NCBI GenBank assembly: GCA_948468325.1
Contig: CAOKHR010000011.1
Span: 1 to 18,011, forward strand
DNA: 18,011 bases
DNA from: an uncultured Lachnospiraceae bacterium
GTDB taxonomy: Bacteria; Bacillota; Clostridia; Lachnospirales; Lachnospiraceae
Direction: 5' to 3'
Every line of letters begins with the position of its first letter. Positions within the stretch are counted from its first letter, which is position 1. The notes below the pieces were generated by a model. The model searched no databases. It was not told the origin of the DNA and saw only the letters and a list, made by a program, of their open reading frames with translations. This document shows, piece by piece, positions 15,150-18,011 of the stretch. The translations under genes and the position numbers were made by a program.

Positions 15150-15222
15150 GCGCCATTAGCTCAGCTGGAAGAGCACCTGACTCTTAATCAGGGTGTCCAG
15201 GGTTCGAGCCCCTGATGGCGTA
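15150..15222 (+). tRNA. tRNA-Lys (anticodon CUU)
   Basis: 73 bases fold as a full cloverleaf: acceptor GCGCCAT with ATGGCGT, D-stem GCTC/GAGC, anticodon stem CCTGA/TCAGG with loop CTCTTAA (anticodon CTT), a 5-base variable loop, and T-arm CAGGG-TTCGAGC-CCCTG. The discriminator is A. The 3' CCA is not encoded. The first acceptor pair is G1-U72 rather than the usual G-C. Confidence 0.95.
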
Positions 15223-15228
15223 CTGATA

Positions 15229-15278
15229 AGCACTGATTTTGCGGACGCAAGAGCCGTGGGGTCGGTGTTTTATTTTTT
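15229..15278 (+). terminator. Terminator after tRNA-Lys
   Basis: CACTGA (15231-15236) pairs with TCGGTG (15262-15267) using one G-U pair. A small inner hairpin (TTGCG/CGCAA) lies in between, and a T-rich tail TTTTATTTTTT follows. It sits 7 bases after the tRNA end and before the HAD gene, which may still receive read-through. Confidence 0.6.
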
Positions 15279-15299
15279 AAAATATAAGGAGATTTTCAT

Positions 15300-15956
15300 A
15301 TGGGAAAATATAAAGCAGTTATATTTGATTTAGACGGAACCCTTTTGGATACACTGGAAGATCTGACCGACAGTGTAAATGCCGCATTAAATCCCTATGG
15401 CTGTCCGACAAAAAGCATTGATCAGATTCGCAGCTATGTAGGAAACGGTATCCGAAATTTAATTATACGCTGTGTAGAAGGAGGAGAAAATCATCCTGAT
15501 TTTGAAAAAATATTTCATGCGTTTCGAATACATTATAAAGCTAACTGCAGAAATAAGACAAAACCCTATAGCGGAGTTATGCGGATGCTGGGTATTTTAA
15601 AGGAGAATAATATCAAACTTGCAATTGTTTCAAATAAAGCGGATTTTGCGGTGAAAGAACTGAATGAATATTATTTTAAAGAATTTCATATGGCAGCGAT
15701 AGGTGAACGGGAGGGAATTGCAAGAAAGCCGTCTCCGGATACGGTTTGTGAGGCAATGCGTGAACTTGGGGTTACGGCAGACCAGACGGTTTATGTGGGA
15801 GATTCAGAAGTAGATATAAAAACAGCAGCCAATGCACAAATACCATGTATCAGCGTTTTGTGGGGATTTCGAAGCAGAGAAATTTTGACAGAACACAATG
15901 CCAGATATTTTGCAGAGACTGCCGATGATGTTTTGAAACTGCTCGAAAACTTTTAG
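15300..15956 (+). CDS. HAD-family phosphatase, phosphoglycolate phosphatase type
   Basis: 218 residues, starting at an ATG with AAGGAGA 7 bases upstream. All HAD subfamily IA motifs are present: motif I IFDLDGTLLD with nucleophile D10 and acid/base D12, a helical cap (about 17-85), motif II S111 in AIVSNK, motif III K143 in ARKPSP, and motif IV GDSEVD at 167-172. The pattern is that of Gph-like cytoplasmic phosphatases that hydrolyse 2-phosphoglycolate or other small phosphate esters. The substrate cannot be fixed from sequence, since many HAD paralogues of this shape exist. It follows tRNA-Lys by 77 bp and converges with the small ORF and trmB on the other strand. Length and motifs are normal for the family. 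Confidence 0.9.
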   Translation: MGKYKAVIFDLDGTLLDTLEDLTDSVNAALNPYGCPTKSIDQIRSYVGNGIRNLIIRCVEGGENHPDFEKIFHAFRIHYKANCRNKTKPYSGVMRMLGILKENNIKLAIVSNKADFAVKELNEYYFKEFHMAAIGEREGIARKPSPDTVCEAMRELGVTADQTVYVGDSEVDIKTAANAQIPCISVLWGFRSREILTEHNARYFAETADDVLKLLENF

Positions 15957-16093
15957 TGGAAGTTTAATAAGTCACAGACTTCCCGAAAAGATCGGCGGAT
16001 ACAGTTTAATTTATCAGGTAAAAATTGATTTCGATAAAAGAAACGGCAGCAGCGGCGGCTGCGCCGGCATCCACAGCATGATTTGCGCTTCAT
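15953..16093 (-). CDS. Possible small Cys/Arg-rich protein (46 residues)
   Basis: An ATG at 16093 follows GGGAGGA with ideal spacing (5 bases after GGAGG) and opens 46 codons, ending at 15953. Its stop overlaps the end of the HAD gene on the other strand by 4 bases. The product begins MKRKSCCGCRRSRRCC and has seven cysteines and about eleven Arg/Lys in total, with a less unusual C-terminal half (DKLNCIRRSF, EVCDLLNFH). It lies 52 bp downstream of trmB and may share its transcript. CC-G-C/CC clusters could bind a metal or nucleic acid, but I recognise no family. The strong ribosome binding site is the main support. The Arg/Cys bias could also result from the GC-rich stretch at 16045-16070. Confidence 0.45.
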   Translation of the reverse strand: MKRKSCCGCRRSRRCCRFFYRNQFLPDKLNCIRRSFREVCDLLNFH

Positions 16094-16145
16094 AAAGTCC
16101 TCCCGGCAGAGATTTATTTATCTTATGCAGGAAGGACATTTTTGT

Positions 16146-16784
16146 TTATCGGGAAGCAATCAGTTTGTAAATCGGATTGCCCTTAGATGAAAACTTTTCT
16201 TCATATTCTGTCATAATATTTCCAGAATTCATGGATGCATCATGGTGTAAATCCATTGTACAGGCATCTATTTTCCATCCGGCCTCAGGAATTTCCTGTA
16301 ATGAAAAATCAAACAGACTGCGGTTATCTGTTTTAAATTCAATTTGTCCGGCAGGTGCAAGAATCTGGCGGTAACGTTCTAAAAAAACCGAAGATGTCAG
16401 CCGCCGTTTTGCATGGCGTTCTTTTGGCCAGGGATCTGAAAAATTCAGATAAATTCTGTCAGTTTCTCCGGGAGCAAAGATGTCAGGAAGCAGCATGGCA
16501 TCCATGCAGATAAATTTTAAATTATTTAAAGGTTCCTGTTCCATTTTCCGGACAGCACGGACTAAAACACTTTCATAACGCTCGATGCCGATATAATTGA
16601 TATTCGGATTTTTTTTGGCGAGTGTCAGAATAAACTGACCCTTGCCCATGCCGATTTCGATGTGAAGCGGTTTTTCTCCGGAAAAAGCCGTGTACCATTT
16701 TCCCTTTAGAACTTCCGGCGACTGTACGCAGTATGGGCTGGCTGCGACGGCTTCGTCGGCCCCTTTTATTTTTCTTAAGCGCAT
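16146..16784 (-). CDS. trmB: tRNA (guanine-N7-)-methyltransferase TrmB
   Basis: 212 residues; the ATG at 16784 is preceded by AAAGGGGAAA. TrmB uses S-adenosylmethionine to methylate guanine 46 in the variable loop of many tRNAs in the cytoplasm. Family signatures are all present: the SAM-binding motif I HIEIGMGKGQF (41-51), the acidic residue pair in IGIERYESVLVRAV (65-78), MDAMLLP (94-100), the highly characteristic SDPWPKERHAKRR (116-128), FKTDN (150-154), and the C-terminal MTEYEEKFSSKGNPIYKL (191-208). Length is normal for Firmicutes. It is divergent from the carboxypeptidase gene and convergent with the HAD gene. Confidence 0.96.
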   Translation of the reverse strand: MRLRKIKGADEAVAASPYCVQSPEVLKGKWYTAFSGEKPLHIEIGMGKGQFILTLAKKNPNINYIGIERYESVLVRAVRKMEQEPLNNLKFICMDAMLLPDIFAPGETDRIYLNFSDPWPKERHAKRRLTSSVFLERYRQILAPAGQIEFKTDNRSLFDFSLQEIPEAGWKIDACTMDLHHDASMNSGNIMTEYEEKFSSKGNPIYKLIASR

Positions 16785-16829
16785 AGAATTTCCCCTTTTT
16801 ATGATAATATCAATAAGTGCAGTAATATA

Positions 16830-16859
16830 AATATAACATATTATAAAATAAAATGTAAA
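16830..16859 (-). promoter_or_regulatory. Possible trmB promoter
   Basis: On the minus strand, TTTACA (16859-16854), an 18-base spacer, and TATATT (16835-16830) lie about 45 bases before the trmB ATG. The region is extremely AT-rich, so chance matches are likely. Confidence 0.35.
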
Positions 16860-16865
16860 ATATTA

Positions 16866-16894
16866 TTGCGATTTAGAAATCGGCAGTCTATACT
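16866..16894 (+). promoter_or_regulatory. Promoter of the D,D-carboxypeptidase gene
   Basis: TTGCGA (16866-16871), a 17-base spacer, and TATACT (16889-16894). The start would be near 16901, giving a leader of about 43 bases to the TTG start. AGACAAA occurs twice, 10 bases apart (16901 and 16911), at the likely transcription start. Confidence 0.55.
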
Positions 16895-16943
16895 ATATTT
16901 AGACAAAATCAGACAAATAATTTGAGATAGAGAGGTATTTCCT

Positions 16944-18011
16944 TTGAAAATATATATAAAACTGACAGCGTTTTTTTGCTCGGCAGCATTTATAATGCTG
17001 TCGGGGGCGAAAATGGCATGGGCTAAGAAAAATACACAGTATTGGCCGGACGGGCCGCAGATCGTATCTGAATCCGGAATTGTTATGGATGCGGATACAG
17101 GGACGGTATTGTATGAAAAAAATATGAATGACAGACATTATCCCGCAAGTATCACAAAAATCCTTACGGCGCTTCTGGCAGTAGAAAACAGTAAGATGGA
17201 TGAAGTTGTTACATTTTCCCATGACGCTGTTTATAAGACAGAGGGTTCCGGCATTGCCAGAGATGTGGGAGAAGAGATGACAATGGAATGGTGCCTTTAC
17301 GGAATGATGCTAGCGTCTTCCAATGAATGTGCGTATGCGATAGGCGAACACGTCGGCGGGAATATGGATACGTTTGTCCAGATGATGAATGACAGGGCGG
17401 CGGCGCTTGGATGCCAGAATACGCATTTCAGCAATTGTAACGGCCTGCCGGACGAGCAGCATTATACCAGCGCCTATGATATGGCGTTAATTGCGCGCGA
17501 GGCTTTTCATAATGAGGCATTTCGTGTGATATGCGGTACAAAAACATATACCATTCCTTTTACAAACAAACATAAGGATGAAGAAACTTACCTTTGCAAT
17601 CATCACCAGATGCTTTATCCGTACCGGACCAGAAAATATCTTTATGAGTATTGCCTGGGCGGAAAAACAGGATATACTACAGCCGCCAACAGTACGCTTG
17701 TCACTTATGCGGAAAAAGAAGGTATGACACTAATCTGCGTAACGTTAGATGCGCCGGGAAGCGGGCATTATGAAGACACAAGGGCATTGTTTGATTTTTG
17801 TTTTGACAATTTTAAAAAAATGAATGTAATGGAAAATGAAACTTCTTATTCACAGCAGAATCAGGACAGGAAAGGGGTTTTAGGAGAACACGAGCCGTTT
17901 GTAGCTATAGATTCTTCAAGCAGCATTATACTTCCGATTACGGCAGAATTCGAAGATGCGGATTCCAAAATTATATATAACGAAGAAGATGAAGATGTGC
18001 TGGGCAGTATT
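16944..18011 (+). CDS. D-alanyl-D-alanine carboxypeptidase (peptidase S11, PBP5/DacF type), 3' end missing
   Basis: 356 codons with no stop before the right edge. I choose TTG at 16944: GAGAGG lies 8 bases upstream, an in-frame stop precedes it at 16923, and the start gives a proper signal peptide (MKIYIKLTAFFCSAAFIML, cleavage near AWA-KK at about 27). The first later ATG would cut into that signal. The three active-site motifs of the family are present: S69-I-T-K72 (catalytic Ser and general base Lys), S125-S-N127, and K241-T-G243. These enzymes remove the terminal D-Ala from peptidoglycan pentapeptides on the outer face of the membrane, limiting cross-linking. The C-terminal domain and any membrane anchor lie outside the window. 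It has its own promoter, divergent from trmB. Confidence 0.94.
   Translation, partial: MKIYIKLTAFFCSAAFIMLSGAKMAWAKKNTQYWPDGPQIVSESGIVMDADTGTVLYEKNMNDRHYPASITKILTALLAVENSKMDEVVTFSHDAVYKTEGSGIARDVGEEMTMEWCLYGMMLASSNECAYAIGEHVGGNMDTFVQMMNDRAAALGCQNTHFSNCNGLPDEQHYTSAYDMALIAREAFHNEAFRVICGTKTYTIPFTNKHKDEETYLCNHHQMLYPYRTRKYLYEYCLGGKTGYTTAANSTLVTYAEKEGMTLICVTLDAPGSGHYEDTRALFDFCFDNFKKMNVMENETSYSQQNQDRKGVLGEHEPFVAIDSSSSIILPITAEFEDADSKIIYNEEDEDVLGSI

Noticed and set aside
15150..15222. tRNA-Lys as an integration site for the glycan locus
   Set aside because: The locus lies on the 5' side of the tRNA, I see no repeat of the tRNA 3' end elsewhere in the window, and no integrase is present.
15958..15983. 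GGAAGT/ACTTCC inverted repeat after the HAD gene as a terminator
   Set aside because: The stem is only 6 bp with a 14-base loop, and no T-run follows it on either strand.
16098..16139. Alternative small ORF on the minus strand starting at 16139
   Set aside because: It lacks a ribosome binding site and overlaps the better-supported small ORF at 16093 in another frame.

Overview
The window looks like chromosomal DNA from a Gram-positive anaerobe of the Clostridia, most probably a gut Lachnospiraceae. The grounds are: moderately AT-rich DNA, strong AGGAGG-type ribosome binding sites, Lys-rich secreted proteins with Big_2, FIVAR-like and BspA-type LRR tails, and GTG/TTG starts. Genus assignment is not possible from sequence reading alone.

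Left part (1-2630): a leftward pair, an AraC-family regulator followed 42 bp later by a secreted family-2 glycoside hydrolase (beta-galactosidase type) that runs off the left edge. A short divergent promoter region separates this pair from a rightward operon. At its centre is a perfect inverted repeat, TTTTAAAC-N9-GTTTAAAA, which is a good candidate for the regulator's operator.

Centre (2675-15007): five rightward genes with gaps of 12-19 bp, except for one 162-bp gap. The first encodes a membrane-anchored PrsA/SurA-like foldase. The next four encode very large secreted right-handed beta-helix proteins of 815-1006 residues. They alternate as two subtypes, A-B-A-B. Type A ends in an immunoglobulin-like repeat module plus an F5/8-type-C (CBM32-like) domain. 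Type B ends in FN3 plus Lys-rich surface domains (Big_2, or FIVAR plus LRR_5). The layout implies duplication of an A-B pair. The 162-bp gap falls exactly between the two pairs and holds a perfect 10-bp hairpin and a tandem 11-bp repeat that shares the GTTTAAAA motif with the upstream operator candidate. A strong terminator closes the operon. I read the locus as an inducible cell-surface glycan-degradation (or glycan-binding) system. The regulator would sense the substrate, the foldase would help the beta-helix proteins fold outside the membrane, the beta-helix proteins would cut or bind a polysaccharide or glycoprotein glycan, and the GH2 would trim beta-linked sugars. No transporter is visible in the window.

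Right part (15098-18011): ordinary core genes. These are tRNA-Lys(CUU) with its own promoter and terminator, a HAD-family phosphatase of the Gph type, and, on the opposite strand, trmB followed by a 46-codon Cys/Arg-rich small ORF. Divergent from trmB is the start of a D-alanyl-D-alanine carboxypeptidase gene that runs off the right edge.
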